A program made the position numbers and the translations under genes. Positions 34,756 through 43,571 of a stretch of DNA of 64,000 nucleotides are shown one piece after another. Origin of the DNA: Streptomyces pactum (GTDB taxonomy: Bacteria; Actinomycetota; Actinomycetes; Streptomycetales; Streptomycetaceae); NCBI RefSeq assembly GCF_016031615.1, contig NZ_JACYXC010000001.1, positions 4,526,001-4,590,000 of the forward strand, read 5' to 3'. Under the pieces are notes generated by a model. The model had not been told where the DNA came from and made no database searches. It worked only from the letters and a program-made list of their open reading frames with translations. Position 1 is the stretch's first letter, and the number at the start of each line of letters is the position of its first letter.

Positions 34756-36236
34756 CGGTCGCGCTCGCCCTCTCGATCGCTGCGCTGGTCCGACGGTCCG
34801 GCAGCCGCGTCGAGGTACGCCGCCAGACCGTGCCGGCCGCCCTCGCGGCCGAAACCCGACTCCTTGTAGCCGCCGAACGGCGACGCCGGGTCGAACTTGT
34901 TGAACGTGTTGGCCCACACCACGCCGGCCCGGAGCCGGTCCGCCATCCACAGGATGCGCGAGCCCTTCTCCGTCCAGACCCCCGCCGACAGGCCGTAGGG
35001 GGTGTTGTTGGCCTTCTCCACGGCCTCGGCCGGGGTACGGAAGGTCAGCACCGACAGCACCGGCCCGAAGATCTCCTCACGGGCGATGCGGTGCGCCTGG
35101 GTCACGCCGGTGAACAGCGTGGGGGCGAACCAGTAGCCGCTGGAGGGCAGTTCGCACGCCGGCGACCAGCGCTCCGCGCCCTCGGCCTCCCCGGCGTCGG
35201 CCAGCGCCGTGATCCGGGCCAGCTGCTCGGCGGAGTTGACCGCGCCGATGTCGGTGTTCTTGTCCAGCGGGTCGCCGACCCGGAGCGTGGCCATCCGCCG
35301 CTTGAGCGCGTCCAGCACCTCCTCGGCGACCGACTCCTGGACCAGCAGCCGGGAGCCCGCGCAGCACACGTGGCCCTGGTTGAAGAAGATGCCCGAGACG
35401 ATGCCCTCGACCGCCTGGTCCACCGGAGCGTCGTCGAAGACGATGTTCGCGGCCTTGCCGCCCAGTTCCAGGGTGAGCCGCTTGTCGGTGCCCGCCACGG
35501 TCCGGGCGATGGCCTTGCCGACCTCGGTGGAGCCGGTGAAGGCGACCTTGTCCACGCCCGGGTGGGCGACCAGCTCGGCGCCGGTGCCGCCGTCACCGGT
35601 GACGACGTTGACCACACCGCGCGGCAGGCCCGCCTGCCGGCACACGTCGGCGAAGAACAGCGCGGACAGCGGGGTGGTCTCGGCCGGCTTGAGGACCACG
35701 GTGTTGCCGCAGGCCAGCGCCGGGGCGACCTTCCACGCCAGCATCAGCAGCGGGAAGTTCCACGGGATGACCTGGGCGGCCACCCCGAGCGGCCGGGGGG
35801 CGGGGCCGAGGCCGGCGTACTCCAGCTTGTCCGCCCAGCCGGCGTGGTAGAAGAAGTGCGCGGCGACGGTCGGCAGGTCGAAGTCCCGCGACTCGCGGAT
35901 CGGCTTGCCGTTGTCCAGCGACTCCAGCACCGCCAGTTCCCGGGACCGCTCCTGGATGATCCGGGCGATCCGGAACAGGTACTTGGCCCGCTCCGCGCCG
36001 GGCAGCGCCGACCAGGTGGCGAAGGCCCGGCGGGCGGCCCGCACCGCGCGGTCCACGTCCTGCGGCCCGGCCTGCGCGACCTGGGAGAGGACCTCCTCGG
36101 AGGCCGGGGAGAGCGTCGTGAAGGAGGCGCCGTCGGCCGCGTCGGCGAACTCGCCGTCGATGAAGAGCCCGTAGGCCGGGGCGATGTCCACGACCGACCG
36201 GGACTCGGGGGCCGGGGCGTACTCGAATGCGTTCAT
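34752..36236 (-). CDS. NAD(P)-dependent aldehyde dehydrogenase
   Basis: A complete 494-residue ALDH: 'IPWNFPLLMLAWKVAPALACGNTVVLKPAE' (in part; cofactor site), 'FTGSTEVGKAI', catalytic Glu257 in 'LTLELGGKAANIV', catalytic Cys291 in 'GHVCCAGSR', and 'EEIFGPVLSVLTF' near the C-terminus. It lies 7 bp after deoC in the same operon, so its natural substrate is most simply the acetaldehyde released by DeoC, giving acetate. This is an inference from context; the family is broad. The stop overlaps the half-ALDH start. Confidence 0.93.
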   Translation of the reverse strand: MNAFEYAPAPESRSVVDIAPAYGLFIDGEFADAADGASFTTLSPASEEVLSQVAQAGPQDVDRAVRAARRAFATWSALPGAERAKYLFRIARIIQERSRELAVLESLDNGKPIRESRDFDLPTVAAHFFYHAGWADKLEYAGLGPAPRPLGVAAQVIPWNFPLLMLAWKVAPALACGNTVVLKPAETTPLSALFFADVCRQAGLPRGVVNVVTGDGGTGAELVAHPGVDKVAFTGSTEVGKAIARTVAGTDKRLTLELGGKAANIVFDDAPVDQAVEGIVSGIFFNQGHVCCAGSRLLVQESVAEEVLDALKRRMATLRVGDPLDKNTDIGAVNSAEQLARITALADAGEAEGAERWSPACELPSSGYWFAPTLFTGVTQAHRIAREEIFGPVLSVLTFRTPAEAVEKANNTPYGLSAGVWTEKGSRILWMADRLRAGVVWANTFNKFDPASPFGGYKESGFGREGGRHGLAAYLDAAAGPSDQRSDREGERDR

Positions 36237-36243
36237 GGTCGGA

Positions 36244-37260
36244 TCAGTCCACCGTCACGTAGTCGGGGCCGGAGTAGCGACCGGTGGTCAGCTTCTGGCG
36301 CTGCATCAGCAGGTCGTTGAGGAGGCTGGAGGCGCCGAAGCGGAACCAGCGGGGGGTCAGCCAGTCGGGGCCCGCGGTCTCGTTCACCACGACCAGGTAC
36401 TTGACCGCGTCCTTGGTGGTCCGGATGCCGCCGGCGGGCTTCACACCCACCTGGACCCCGGTGGTGGCGCGGAAGTCCCGCACCGCCTCCAGCATCAGCT
36501 GGGTGACCGGCAGGGTGGCGTTCACCGCGACCTTGCCGGTGGAGGTCTTGATGAAGTCGGCCCCCGCGAGCATCGCCAGCCAGGAGGCGCGGCGGATGTT
36601 GTCGTACGTCTGGAGCTCGCCGGTCTCCAGGATGACCTTCAGGTGCGCGGCGTCCCGGCCGGAGCCGTCGCCGGGGGTGCGCACGCACGCCTCCTTGACC
36701 GCCCTGATCTCCTCGAACACCGACAGGTAGCGGCCGGAGAGGAAGGCTCCCCGGTCGATGACCATGTCCACCTCGTCCGCCCCGGCGGCCACCGCGTCCC
36801 TGGAGTCCGCGAGCTTCACCGGCAGCGCCGCCCGGCCCGCGGGGAAGGCGGTCGCCACGGACGCCACCTGGATGCCGCTCCCGGCCAGCGCGGCCCGCGC
36901 GGTGGCCACCATGTCGGGGTAGACGCAGATCGCGGCCACCTGGGGGACGGTGCGGTCGGTCGGATCGGGGTGGACGCCCTTGGCGCACAGCGCCCGGACC
37001 TTGCCCGGGGTGTCGGCGCCCTCCAGGGTCGTCAGGTCGATCATGGAGATGGCGAGGTCGATGGCGTGCGCCTTCGCCGTGGTCTTGATCGAGCGGGTGC
37101 CGAGCGTGGCGGCCCTGGCCTGCAGGCCGACCGCGTCGACGCCCGGCAGGCCGTGCAGGAAGCGGCGCAGCGCGGCGTCGGAGGCGGTCACGTCCGCCAT
37201 GGACGCCAGTCGCTCCGCGGCCTCGCTGCCGTATGCGGGAACTGTGGTGGGCATGGTCAC
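36244..37260 (-). CDS. deoC: Deoxyribose-phosphate aldolase
   Basis: A class I aldolase that splits 2-deoxyribose-5-phosphate into acetaldehyde and glyceraldehyde-3-phosphate. 'AICVYPDMV', 'EVDMVIDRGAFL', the Schiff-base Lys in 'GADFIKTSTGK' (about residue 238) and 'VGVKPAGGIRT' with the second catalytic Lys are intact. At about 338 residues it is longer than E. coli DeoC, with an N-terminal helix bundle usual for the actinobacterial/animal type. GTG 37260 lies 6 nt after a TATGCT -10 box; ATG 37254 is an equally usable start. It leads the deoC-ALDH-halfALDH operon behind a perfect nucleoside operator. Confidence 0.95.
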   Translation of the reverse strand: MTMPTTVPAYGSEAAERLASMADVTASDAALRRFLHGLPGVDAVGLQARAATLGTRSIKTTAKAHAIDLAISMIDLTTLEGADTPGKVRALCAKGVHPDPTDRTVPQVAAICVYPDMVATARAALAGSGIQVASVATAFPAGRAALPVKLADSRDAVAAGADEVDMVIDRGAFLSGRYLSVFEEIRAVKEACVRTPGDGSGRDAAHLKVILETGELQTYDNIRRASWLAMLAGADFIKTSTGKVAVNATLPVTQLMLEAVRDFRATTGVQVGVKPAGGIRTTKDAVKYLVVVNETAGPDWLTPRWFRFGASSLLNDLLMQRQKLTTGRYSGPDYVTVD

Positions 37261-37266
37261 CAGCTG

Positions 37267-37285
37267 AGCATATCTACGCGCGTAG
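37267..37285 (-). promoter_or_regulatory. deoC promoter with the perfect CTACGCGCGTAG operator
   Basis: The palindrome occupies 37274-37285. Read on the minus strand, it is followed after 1 nt by TATGCT (37272-37267), the likely -10 box. Same palindrome as before add and PNP. Confidence 0.75.
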
Positions 37286-37470
37286 CGGCCTGTCACCCCC
37301 TTCGGGGACGGGAGGAGAGGGGGGCGGGCCGGGCGGCTCGCGCCCGGCCGGCGACGCCGGTGTGGTCAGGCCATGCCGTCCGTTCGCCGGGACGCCTGAC
37401 GGACCACCTCCCGGGCCCGTAACGTGTCCAGGCGAACACCGAAGGTGACATGCGCCGAGGGGGAGAGCAG

Positions 37471-37887
37471 GTGTCGTCGTTCGACGAGGAGTGGCGGGCG
37501 CTGCGGGGCAAGGCGTCGGCCGAGGCCGGGATGCGGCTGAACAGCGGAGGCGGGAAGGGGGCGGACGGACTGACGGTGCGGCGCGACGACCTGGGCGCCA
37601 TCGGCAGCGCCGCGCACGCCCTGCACACAGCCCTGAACAAGGACGGAGACGGCGCCGACGAGCCGACCGCGCAGGCGGCGACCGCGCTGACCGGCAAGAA
37701 CTTCGTCAGCGGCGCGGCCCTGACGAAGGCCAACGACCGGTGGTCCACGCAGCTGAAGACCCTGCTCGACGCCTGCGCGCGGATCTCCAACCACCTCGAC
37801 TACACCAAGGCGGCGCACGCCAAGGACGAGGCGGACATCCAGGGGAATCTCGCCGCCGTGTCGAAGATCCGCGAGTACTGGAAATAG
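37471..37887 (+). CDS. Small ESX/WXG100-like helical protein
   Basis: A 138-residue, mostly helical, soluble protein with no signal peptide. 'SSFDEEWRALRGKASAEAGMRLN', 'LGAIGSAAHALHTALNK' and 'WSTQLKTLLDACARISNHLDYTKAAHAKDEADIQGNLAAVSKIREYW' (in part) suggest a helical hairpin like the ESX-secreted or adaptor proteins of actinobacteria, though the Trp-x-Gly turn is not clear. GTG 37471 is preferred to ATG 37450 because of the purine-rich GAGGGGGAGAG just upstream. It lies 12 bp before the 770-residue gene, and I infer a partner or chaperone role. No close function is known. Confidence 0.65.
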   Translation: MSSFDEEWRALRGKASAEAGMRLNSGGGKGADGLTVRRDDLGAIGSAAHALHTALNKDGDGADEPTAQAATALTGKNFVSGAALTKANDRWSTQLKTLLDACARISNHLDYTKAAHAKDEADIQGNLAAVSKIREYWK

Positions 37888-37899
37888 GGGGGAGCCGCG

Positions 37900-40212
37900 A
37901 TGAAGTACCAGGACGTGATGGGCGCCCCGCTGGGCAAGCTGAAGACGGCCGCCGACGCGTGGGCGACGCTGGCCCGAAGCCTGGAGACGCTGGCGACCGA
38001 GGCCCGCGACGGCATGCAGGCCAAGGCCGAACGGGCCGTCTGGAAGGGCGTCAACTCCACGGTCACCCGGGAGTTCATCGGGCAGACGGCGAGGGAGTTC
38101 GCCGACGCGGCCAAGACGGCGAAGGGCATGCACGAACTGCTCTCCGACGCCCATGCGACCTTCAAGCTGGCCAAGGACAACCTGGTGCGCCTGCGGGACG
38201 TCGAGGCGCCGGAGGCGCAGGTCCGGATCGACGAGACCGGCAAGGTCTCCGCCTTGCCCCTGCTGACGGACGACGACACCGCCAAACACGACCCGGACTA
38301 CGCCAAGGTGCAGAAGACCCGGCAGGACAACGCGGCCGAGTTCCAGCGGTGGATCGACAAGATCGTGGATGACTGCGGAGACGCGGACGAGTCCTTCAAG
38401 CTGGCCCTGGAGGCCAATGCCAAGGACGCGCACGACTTCACCGCGCCCGCCTACTCCTCGCTCGACCAGGAGGAGGCGGCCCGCGCCAGCCGGCTCCTGG
38501 CCAGGGGCGCGGACATCAGCAACACGGACCTCACCCAGCTGAACGAACTGCTCCTGGACAACAACCACCGCCCCACGTTCTCCCTCGCCTTCTACGACCG
38601 TCTCGGGCCGGAGAAAGTTCTCACCTTCTACGGCCAGCTCGCGGCGGAATCGAGCCGCCACGGCCAGTACGACAAGAAGTTCCTCAAGGGAGTGCAGAGC
38701 CTGCAGCGCGGACTGGGGCTCAACCTGGCCACCGCCTCCAGGGACTCACGTTTCAGTGAGGAGTGGGGCCCGGCCCTGCGGAAGTTGGGCGGTGAGCGCA
38801 TCGCGGTGGCGAACGACGGCACCACTCCGCCCTACGGGTATCAGATCTTCGGGGGAATTCTTCGCTACGGAAACTACAGCAAGGAGTTCCTGACGCCTAT
38901 CGCGGAGCACGTCACACAGTTGCGTGCGCATGATCCCTCCGCCTTCGACCCCAGCAGCCAAGGAGAGACGTACAAGGACGCCTTCAATCCGAGCGGGAAG
39001 AACGGGGCCGGTTACGATCCTGTGACCGCGGTTCTGGAGGCGCTCGGACACAGTCCGGAAGCGTCGAAGGAATTCTTCCACGGTGAACCGACTCTGTACA
39101 ACCGGGATGGTTCCGAGGTCAAGGATCCGAGTAAGGGATCCGATCTTGATGTCAACTTCACCGGTGAGAATTCCTACCTGCAGTACTTCACCGGGGAAGG
39201 CTATGAATCCTTCCCCGACACGGACCGGACGAACACGGATCTGGTGAAAAAGTCCGATCAGTACATGCCGGAGGCGCTCGGGCATGCGCTGGAGTCCGCG
39301 ACCCTGGGTAAACCCTGGGACGGTTCCGGGCCTGCGGTTCGCGACGAAAAGACCGTGGAAATCATGGACAAAGTTCTAGACGTCTACGGTGATTCTGAGC
39401 TACTGAAGCAGCACAAGGCGCTGTCCGACAGTCTCGGCCGGATGGGCGCCGCCTACATCGACGACATCAATTGGGCGATGGACAAGCGGAGTCCGGGAAG
39501 TGCCTTTTTTCCCCAAGGTGACCCGCGGCTGCACCTGGGTTCCGATGTCGATGCCGCCCGAGATTTCCTCAGCGCGGTCGGACAGCATCCGAATGCCTAT
39601 GCCGCGATCAGTTCTGCGGAGCAGCTCCATGTGATGAGTCACCTGGATGGGCCCTTCGACGTGAACAGTGATCAGAACAAAGGCAATGCTCTCAATGTCG
39701 TGCGGGTCGGGGCCGAGGTCCAAGGTGTTCTGGATCAGTCGCGTGCATCGCAGATCGAGGCGGAAGGAGCGAAGAAGTATGAGGATTATGCGAAGGCGGA
39801 AGGAGATGAAGCCGCCTGGCGGAAGTTCAACACATCGGCCGTGATCACGGGTGCGGCAGGTGGATTGGTGATGACCGGAAACCCTGTGGCGGGTGGTGCG
39901 GTCATGATGGTGCCCATTGCGGTGGAATACGGATCAGGCCTGATCTCCGAGTACCTGGGGATGTCCTTGGGTGAGGCCAGCGAGAAAGACATCGAGGCCG
40001 AGAAAAAGAAGATCGAGGAGGAGAGCGACCAGAAGAGCGAACAGGTGTACCGGGGAGGCGAGCGGCGGATCACGTTGCCTGTGCAAAACTTCATCGAAAG
40101 TAACGGCATCGATGGAACATTCGAGGAGGAAATTCATATGGCGCAGTATGTCGGTTACACGCGTGGGAATGAGCTCGTAGGCCAGCAGGGGGAAGCTCCG
40201 CAGGTGGACTGA
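37900..40212 (+). CDS. Large DUF6571-like putative type VII-linked protein
   Basis: A 770-residue protein I recognise only as similar to the DUF6571 proteins found beside WXG100-like genes in Streptomyces. Residues 1-110 form a helical 'AWATLARSLETLATEARDGM...' region like LXG/WXG domains. The middle has 'LNELLLDNNHRPTFSLAFYDRLGPEKVLTFYGQLA' (in part) and later 'HPNAYAAISSAEQLHVMSHL'. Near the C-terminus is a Gly-rich hydrophobic stretch 'ITGAAGGLVMTGNPVAGG' that could insert in a membrane, then a Lys/Glu-rich coil. From about 38750 its base composition is visibly less GC-rich than that of neighbouring genes. It could be a secreted toxin carrier, an adhesin or a defence protein; function unknown. 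Confidence 0.7.
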   Translation: MKYQDVMGAPLGKLKTAADAWATLARSLETLATEARDGMQAKAERAVWKGVNSTVTREFIGQTAREFADAAKTAKGMHELLSDAHATFKLAKDNLVRLRDVEAPEAQVRIDETGKVSALPLLTDDDTAKHDPDYAKVQKTRQDNAAEFQRWIDKIVDDCGDADESFKLALEANAKDAHDFTAPAYSSLDQEEAARASRLLARGADISNTDLTQLNELLLDNNHRPTFSLAFYDRLGPEKVLTFYGQLAAESSRHGQYDKKFLKGVQSLQRGLGLNLATASRDSRFSEEWGPALRKLGGERIAVANDGTTPPYGYQIFGGILRYGNYSKEFLTPIAEHVTQLRAHDPSAFDPSSQGETYKDAFNPSGKNGAGYDPVTAVLEALGHSPEASKEFFHGEPTLYNRDGSEVKDPSKGSDLDVNFTGENSYLQYFTGEGYESFPDTDRTNTDLVKKSDQYMPEALGHALESATLGKPWDGSGPAVRDEKTVEIMDKVLDVYGDSELLKQHKALSDSLGRMGAAYIDDINWAMDKRSPGSAFFPQGDPRLHLGSDVDAARDFLSAVGQHPNAYAAISSAEQLHVMSHLDGPFDVNSDQNKGNALNVVRVGAEVQGVLDQSRASQIEAEGAKKYEDYAKAEGDEAAWRKFNTSAVITGAAGGLVMTGNPVAGGAVMMVPIAVEYGSGLISEYLGMSLGEASEKDIEAEKKKIEEESDQKSEQVYRGGERRITLPVQNFIESNGIDGTFEEEIHMAQYVGYTRGNELVGQQGEAPQVD

Positions 40213-40213
40213 A

Positions 40214-40987
40214 ATGAGGTGTACGGTGTCAGGCCTTGGGGTGAAGGGTCCGGTGCTTGGTCTCGCCGCGGTTATGGCGGTCGCGGGCGTTGCGGGGTGC
40301 GGTGAAAAGGAAGACCCCGTGAAGGAGGTCGTTTCGGCCGGCGAGCTGTGCGGTGGCGCTCTTCGTCACAGCCCGCGAGCGGTGGAGGAGATCTCCGGTT
40401 ACAAGAAGTTTTCGAATAAGGGTCATGACTACCTCGAAACCTCGGTCGAGGTGGTTGAAGAGACCCGAAAGCAAAGGAGCCAGCATTCTCGGGGGTTGAT
40501 AGGTGCCCGCAGCGTCTGTGAGATTCCGGCGGCTGGGCCGCGCAGTATGAAACTGTTGACGGACTACTATCACCCGGTGGAGCTGGATGGCAATGAAGTG
40601 CTGCCCGAAGGGCTCGTGTACGACATGGGCAAATATGCCACTGCCGACTTCACCAGTGCGCTGCTCTATTACACGTGCGTCAGCCCCGAGGTGAAGGGGT
40701 CGGAGGAAGACCCGGCGCGTATCAAGATCCGTCTCCACGTCTTCGGTCGAGACGGGAAGAAGCCCTCGCGGGACGCCCTCATGAAGGTCGCGCATTCCGC
40801 GGGGCTCTCGGTGGCTCGGGAGTTGGAGTGCGAGAACGACGGCGGGCTGCCGGAGAAGCCGGTTCTCGACGGGGTGAAGGCGCCACCGCCGAAGTGGAAG
40901 CGTGATTTCGGGCTGGTCGGCGATCCCGGGGAGGGACGGGGGCGGGGGCGGAAGGGCAGCGGCCGGAGGCGGCGGGGCGGGGGGTAG
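40214..40987 (+). CDS. Putative lipoprotein of the ESX-like cassette
   Basis: A 257-residue lipoprotein with the signal 'LGLAAVMAVAGVAGC' (Cys29). The mature part has scattered cysteines ('GELCGGALRHSP', 'SVCEIPAAG', 'YYTCVSPEV', 'ELECEND') and segments such as 'GYKKFSNKGHDYLETSVEVVEETRK', but no family I can name; the C-terminus is Gly/Arg-rich. Most of the gene shares the lower GC content of the large gene just upstream, and only 1 bp separates them, so they form one unit. Streptomyces often pair such lipoproteins with DUF6571-like genes, perhaps as immunity or anchoring partners (inference). Confidence 0.7.
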   Translation: MRCTVSGLGVKGPVLGLAAVMAVAGVAGCGEKEDPVKEVVSAGELCGGALRHSPRAVEEISGYKKFSNKGHDYLETSVEVVEETRKQRSQHSRGLIGARSVCEIPAAGPRSMKLLTDYYHPVELDGNEVLPEGLVYDMGKYATADFTSALLYYTCVSPEVKGSEEDPARIKIRLHVFGRDGKKPSRDALMKVAHSAGLSVARELECENDGGLPEKPVLDGVKAPPPKWKRDFGLVGDPGEGRGRGRKGSGRRRRGGG

Positions 40988-41063
40988 GGGAGCGGGGCCG
41001 TCCGGGGCAGTCGATGCCGTACCGCAACGTCCGGGTCATGGCTCGTCAGGCAGAATCGGCCCC

Positions 41064-41726
41064 ATGAAGAGCCCGGACGACGACGCCTCCCCCGCCGCCC
41101 CGCAGCCGGAGAACCCCGAGCCGCGGTACGCCGACCGCGTCTTCCGTTCCCCGAGCGGCATCGCCGGGGGCGTGCTGCTGCTGGCGCTCGGCGGCTGGCT
41201 GGGGATCGACGCGGTGATCAACGGTGACGGGCGGACGCCCTGGGTGGCGCTGGCGGGGCTGCTGTGCGTGGTCCCGCTGGTGGTCGCGTTCACGCTGCGG
41301 CCGGCGGTCTTCGCCGGGGAGGACCGGCTGCGGGTCCGCAACCCGTTCCGCACCATCAACCTCCCGTGGGCCTCCGTCGAGGGCGTACGGGCCGGATACA
41401 GCGCCGAGGTGCTGGCCGGCGGCGGGAAGTACCAGCTGTGGGCGGTCCCGGTGTCGCTGCGGCAGCGCAAGCGGGCCACCCGGCGGCAGGCGCGGGCGGC
41501 GGCCGACGACCCGTCGGGCCGGACCAAGGCGCACAGCGGCGTCGACATCGACGAGAAGCTGCGGGCCCCGGCCGACCAGACCGTGGACGACCTGCGTGAG
41601 CTGGCCGAGCGCAACGCCCGGCGGAAGGGCGCGCAGGGCGAGCCCGAGGTGCGCTGGGCGGTCGAGCTGATCGCCCCGGCGGTCGCCGGGGCCGTACTGC
41701 TGATCGTCCTGCTCGCGGTCGGCTGA
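41064..41726 (+). CDS. Membrane-anchored PH-domain protein
   Basis: A 220-residue protein with two N-terminal helices ('GIAGGVLLLALGGWLGIDAVI' and 'WVALAGLLCVVPLVVAF') followed by a bacterial PH-like domain ('DRLRVRNPFRTINLPWASVEGVRAGYSAEVL', in part), an Arg-rich cytoplasmic stretch, and a final helix 'AVAGAVLLIVLLAVG'. The role is unknown; PH proteins of this type are common in actinobacteria. CAGAAT (41051-41056) lies 7 nt before ATG 41064, suggesting a leaderless transcript. It is convergent with the phospho-sugar mutase gene. Confidence 0.8.
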   Translation: MKSPDDDASPAAPQPENPEPRYADRVFRSPSGIAGGVLLLALGGWLGIDAVINGDGRTPWVALAGLLCVVPLVVAFTLRPAVFAGEDRLRVRNPFRTINLPWASVEGVRAGYSAEVLAGGGKYQLWAVPVSLRQRKRATRRQARAAADDPSGRTKAHSGVDIDEKLRAPADQTVDDLRELAERNARRKGAQGEPEVRWAVELIAPAVAGAVLLIVLLAVG

Positions 41727-41867
41727 CCGGGACCGGGGACCGTTCCCGCTGTCCCCGGCCCGGCCCTGCGGCGATCACGGCCCGGCCGCGGGCGGCGCCC
41801 CGGGCCGGGGCGGTCGCCGGGGCCGGGACCCCGGCGGGAGTTCCGCGGGACCGGGCCGGCCGCGGGG

Positions 41868-43571
41868 TCAGAGGCCCGCGGCTGCCGCCAGGTCGGTCTT
41901 CAGGTCGGCCAGGACCGAGTCGGCCACCGTGCGGGCCACCGAGAGGTCGTGCGGCGTCGCCACCTCGACCACGACCTCCAGATAGCACTTGATCTTGGGC
42001 TCGGTGCCGCTGGGACGCACCACGACCCGGGCCCCGCTCACCCCGTCGCGTCCGGCACCGGCACCGGCACCACCGGCCGCGTCCGCCGTCGGCGGGGCGG
42101 AGAGGTGGTAGCGCAGTCCGTCGGTGGGCGGCAGCGACCCGGTGCCCTCGCTCAGGTCCTCGGCCGAGGTGACGGTCAGCCCGGCCAGCTCCGCCGGCGG
42201 CTTCTCGCGCAGCCGCCGCATCGCGTCCGCGATCAGCGACAGGTCCTCCACCCGGGCGGAGAGCTGGTCGGTGGCGTGCAGCCCGTGCTCGACCGCGATG
42301 TCGTCGAGCAGATCGGTGAGGGTACGGCCCTGCGCCTTCAAGGTGGCGGCGAGTTCGGCGATGAGCAGCGCGGCGGTGATGCCGTCCTTGTCCCGCACGC
42401 CGTCCGGGTCCACGCAGTAGCCGAGCGCCTCCTCGTAGGCGAAGCGCAGCCCCGGCACGCGGGCGAGCCACTTGAACCCGGTCAGCGTCTCGTCGTACGG
42501 CAGCCGGGCGGAACCGGCGATCCGGGAGAGCAGTGAGGAGGAGACGATCGTGGTGGCGAAGGTGCCGGTGGCGGCGGTGCGCACCAGGTGGGTGGCGAGC
42601 AGGGCGCCCACCTCGTCGCCCCGGAGCATCCGCCAGCCCGCCTCGGAGGACGGGGCGGGCACCGCGACGGCGCAGCGGTCGGCGTCCGGGTCGTTGGCGA
42701 TGACGAGGTCCGGGCCGACCGCCCGCGCGGTGGCGAAGGCCAGGTCCATGGCGCCCGGTTCCTCGGGGTTGGGGAAGGCCACGGTCGGGAAGTCCGGGTC
42801 CGGGTCGGCCTGCGCGTCCACCACCACCGGGGCCGGGAAGCCCGCGCGGGCGAAGGCGGCGGTCAGCGTGGTGCGGCCCACCCCGTGCATCGGCGTGTAG
42901 ACCACCCGTACCTCGCGCGGCGAGCCCGGGGTGAGCACCGCGTCGGTACGGGCGAGGTACGCCTCGACCACCTCCTCGCCCAGGGTCTGCCACCCCCGGT
43001 CGGCGCGCGGGACGTCGTGGAGGGAGGCGACGGCGGCGATCTCCGCGGCGATCTCGCCGTCGGCGGGCGGCACGATCTGCGAGCCGTCACCGAGGTACAC
43101 CTTGTAGCCGTTGTCGCGCGGCGGGTTGTGGCTGGCGGTGACCTCCACCCCGGCGACCGCGCCCAGGTGCCGGACGGCGAAGGCCAGGACCGGGGTGGGC
43201 AGTGGCCGCGGCAGCAACGCCGCCCGCAGCCCGGCCCCCACCATCACCGCGGCGGTGTCGCGCGCGAAGTCGGCGCTCTTGTGCCGGGCGTCGTAGCCGA
43301 TGACGACCAGCCCGCCGGCCTGCCCCTGGTTCCGCAGGTACGCGGCGAGGCCGGCCGCGGCCCGGATCACCACGGCGCGGTTCATCCGCATCGGCCCGGC
43401 GCCCAGCTCGCCGCGGAGACCGGCGGTGCCGAACTGCAGGGTGCCGCCGAAGCGGGCGGCGATCTCCTCGGCGTCCCCGGCCTCCAGCAGCTTGGCGAGT
43501 TCGTCACGGGTGTCGGGGTCGGGGTCCTCGGCCAGCCAGGTGCGGGCACGGTCGAACAGTGCGGACTCCAC
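41868..43571 (-). CDS. Phospho-sugar mutase (PMM/PGM family, candidate phosphopentomutase)
   Basis: A 567-residue alpha-D-phosphohexomutase family enzyme. The phosphoserine Ser147 is in 'TASHNPPRDNGYKVY', the Mg-binding 'DPDADR' is at 294-299, 'LRGDEVGALL' is in domain 3 and 'VRPSGTEPKIKCYLE' near the end binds phosphate. Database names are usually phosphomannomutase, but this long form is closest to PGM2-like enzymes, which include phosphopentomutases. Its place next to the purine nucleoside phosphorylase makes ribose-1-phosphate/deoxyribose-1-phosphate isomerisation attractive (inference). GTG 43571 follows GGAGGAG at 4 nt. No nucleoside operator was seen upstream. Confidence 0.9.
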   Translation of the reverse strand: MESALFDRARTWLAEDPDPDTRDELAKLLEAGDAEEIAARFGGTLQFGTAGLRGELGAGPMRMNRAVVIRAAAGLAAYLRNQGQAGGLVVIGYDARHKSADFARDTAAVMVGAGLRAALLPRPLPTPVLAFAVRHLGAVAGVEVTASHNPPRDNGYKVYLGDGSQIVPPADGEIAAEIAAVASLHDVPRADRGWQTLGEEVVEAYLARTDAVLTPGSPREVRVVYTPMHGVGRTTLTAAFARAGFPAPVVVDAQADPDPDFPTVAFPNPEEPGAMDLAFATARAVGPDLVIANDPDADRCAVAVPAPSSEAGWRMLRGDEVGALLATHLVRTAATGTFATTIVSSSLLSRIAGSARLPYDETLTGFKWLARVPGLRFAYEEALGYCVDPDGVRDKDGITAALLIAELAATLKAQGRTLTDLLDDIAVEHGLHATDQLSARVEDLSLIADAMRRLREKPPAELAGLTVTSAEDLSEGTGSLPPTDGLRYHLSAPPTADAAGGAGAGAGRDGVSGARVVVRPSGTEPKIKCYLEVVVEVATPHDLSVARTVADSVLADLKTDLAAAAGL

